Assembly: GCA_027622495.1 (NCBI GenBank)
Contig: JAQBYL010000250.1
Coordinates: 1 to 6,344 of the forward strand
Direction: 5' to 3'
DNA: 6,344 bases
Origin: Pseudomonadota bacterium
GTDB lineage: Bacteria > Pseudomonadota > Gammaproteobacteria > Pseudomonadales > Azotimanducaceae
The notes under the pieces: generated by a model
Seen by the model: only the letters and a program-made list of their open reading frames with translations
What the model was told of the DNA's origin: nothing
Databases searched by the model: none
Position numbers and translations under genes: made by a program
Shown: positions 5,496 to 6,344 of the stretch, in pieces
Position numbering within the stretch: the stretch's first letter is position 1
Layout of the letters: each line of letters starts with the position of its first letter

Positions 5496-6344
5496 ACAGT
5501 GCCAACTCCCGCAGAACCTGCTCCAGGTGCACTTCACCAATCCCGGGTGGAATGACGATCGAGCCAAGGCGCACGCCGAATTCGCGTGCCTCGCGCGTTG
5601 CGCGCAGAGCAAGCCCGGTCAGCCGGCCAAGCTTTTCCTCAAGCCCGCCGTGCATATCTTCCAGATCAAACCACAGACGCGGTTCCACATAGCTCGCATA
5701 ACGCTTGACCACCAGTTCACCAGTACGTGCGTAGTTGCGCCAGAGGATGTGTTTGACTGGATCACCTGCCTGATACCCCTTGATGTCGGTGAAGTCATCA
5801 CTCCCCGCGGGATCAATCAGCTGGCCCTCGTCAGGTCGACCATGTGACAGGCTCAAAGCATGGGTAAATATCGGCTTCGGATAGACCAGCGCGCGGGCGT
5901 TCAGATCCACCCAGGTCCAGGCACGCAGCAGACCCAGCGGATAGTAGGTTTCAACCAGCAGACGACCCGGCTGCAACCAGCCACGCTTGTCAGCAGGACA
6001 GTACAAGCGAACTTTCTCTGCCTGTTGTTCATAAACTTCAGCCCACTGCTTGATGCTCTGGATCCAGCCAAGCTGAATACCTTCGCGGCCGCCACCCGGT
6101 GGCCTGACTACGCGAACAGAAAACTCGATGTCTTCGCCCACAAAGCCAGCTGTGGTACCAACAAGTTCCAGACTCAAACCAGACAGGTTTCGGAAGGTAT
6201 ATAGGATCGTGACCAGGAACATGCTGCCGAGCATGAACGCAACACCATAAACAAGGCTGTTCTGATAGTTGATTGCACCGAGGATCAACAGTAATAACAA
6301 AGCACCAAACACAAAGCCGGTAACCGTCGGAAAGATGAAGATGT
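5479..6344 (-). CDS. DUF58 membrane protein (5' end beyond window)
   Basis: The frame stays open to the window edge, so the N-terminus is missing; 287 residues are visible. The first visible residues, IFIFPTVTGFVFGALLLL, followed by GAINYQNSL, are the usual opening of proteobacterial DUF58 proteins, so probably only a few residues are lost. A GTG at 6312 lies inside this conserved opening and is not the start. Two membrane segments (visible residues about 9-25 and 30-50) precede a beta-rich cytoplasmic domain containing YYPLGLLRAW (about 133-142). The DUF58 signature follows: DFTDIKGYQAGDPVKHILWR, then NYARTGELVVKRY. DUF58 proteins generally accompany MoxR AAA+ ATPases and DUF3488/transglutaminase proteins. 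A MoxR gene would be expected just upstream, outside the window. Its 3' end overlaps tgpA by 17 nt, so the two are co-translated. The molecular function is not established. Confidence 0.93.
   Translation of the reverse strand, partial: IFIFPTVTGFVFGALLLLLILGAINYQNSLVYGVAFMLGSMFLVTILYTFRNLSGLSLELVGTTAGFVGEDIEFSVRVVRPPGGGREGIQLGWIQSIKQWAEVYEQQAEKVRLYCPADKRGWLQPGRLLVETYYPLGLLRAWTWVDLNARALVYPKPIFTHALSLSHGRPDEGQLIDPAGSDDFTDIKGYQAGDPVKHILWRNYARTGELVVKRYASYVEPRLWFDLEDMHGGLEEKLGRLTGLALRATREAREFGVRLGSIVIPPGIGEVHLEQVLRELALYGQSR
5506..5510 (-). promoter_or_regulatory. Ribosome binding site of tgpA
   Basis: On the minus strand GGGAG lies 10 nt before ATG at 5495, inside the end of the DUF58 gene. It supports the ATG at 5495 over the earlier in-frame TTG at 5612. 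Confidence 0.6.

Noticed and set aside
4035..5555. Two long plus-strand open frames (353 and 152 codons) opposite tgpA
   Set aside because: They lie in exact codon register antisense to tgpA, where stops arise only from rare Leu and Ser codons. The predicted proteins are rich in His, Gln and Arg with no recognisable domain or ribosome binding site. They are shadows.
5479..5612. Earlier TTG start (5612) for tgpA
   Set aside because: It would add 39 residues with no resemblance to a TgpA N-terminus and extend far into the DUF58 gene; ATG at 5495 has a proper ribosome binding site.
6310..6312. GTG at 6312 as the start of the DUF58 protein
   Set aside because: The conserved family opening continues upstream of it to the window edge, so the gene is truncated by the window rather than starting here.
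1..6344. CRISPR array, insertion sequence, prophage or defence genes
   Set aside because: No spaced direct repeats, transposase or integrase motifs, terminal inverted repeats or target duplications were seen. Although the tRNA cluster is a typical integration site, no tRNA 3'-end duplicate was noticed in the window.

Overview
The window looks like ordinary chromosomal DNA of a gammaproteobacterium. The basis is gene content and order: a Pro-Arg-His tRNA cluster lying between tig and folD, with lpxH next to folD, recalls the arrangement around folD and tig in Pseudomonas and relatives (from memory, not checked). miaE and a TgpA-type transglutaminase operon are also typical of that class. All three tRNAs encode their own CCA ends. 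Codon use is moderately GC-rich and looks even, and I see no mobile element, CRISPR array or foreign-looking island.

Layout. Positions 1-692 read leftward: tRNA-Pro(TGG), tRNA-Arg(TCT) and tRNA-His(GTG), then the first 103 codons of trigger factor (tig), which is cut by the window edge. A good sigma70-type promoter with a GC-rich discriminator lies just ahead of tRNA-Pro. No strong terminator or second promoter is visible before tig, so the chaperone may share the tRNA transcript. Positions 693-804 are a divergent promoter region. Positions 805-2369 read rightward: folD, which starts with TTG, and lpxH, joined by an ATGA overlap.

Positions 2378-6344 read leftward and form one compact operon: a DUF58 protein (5' end beyond the window), tgpA, a DUF1289 protein and miaE. 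The DUF58 and tgpA genes overlap by 17 nt, tgpA and the DUF1289 gene are 32 nt apart, and the DUF1289 gene overlaps miaE by ATGA. lpxH and miaE converge with only 8 nt between their stop codons.

Functionally the window combines translation and tRNA functions (tRNAs, trigger factor, MiaE), one-carbon metabolism (FolD), lipid A synthesis (LpxH) and a membrane DUF58/TgpA module of envelope-related but poorly defined role. I did not find a new defence or mobile system. The least understood items are the DUF1289 protein, with its four cysteines and a long uncharacterised C-terminal part tightly coupled to miaE, and the mixed DUF58-tgpA-DUF1289-miaE operon itself.
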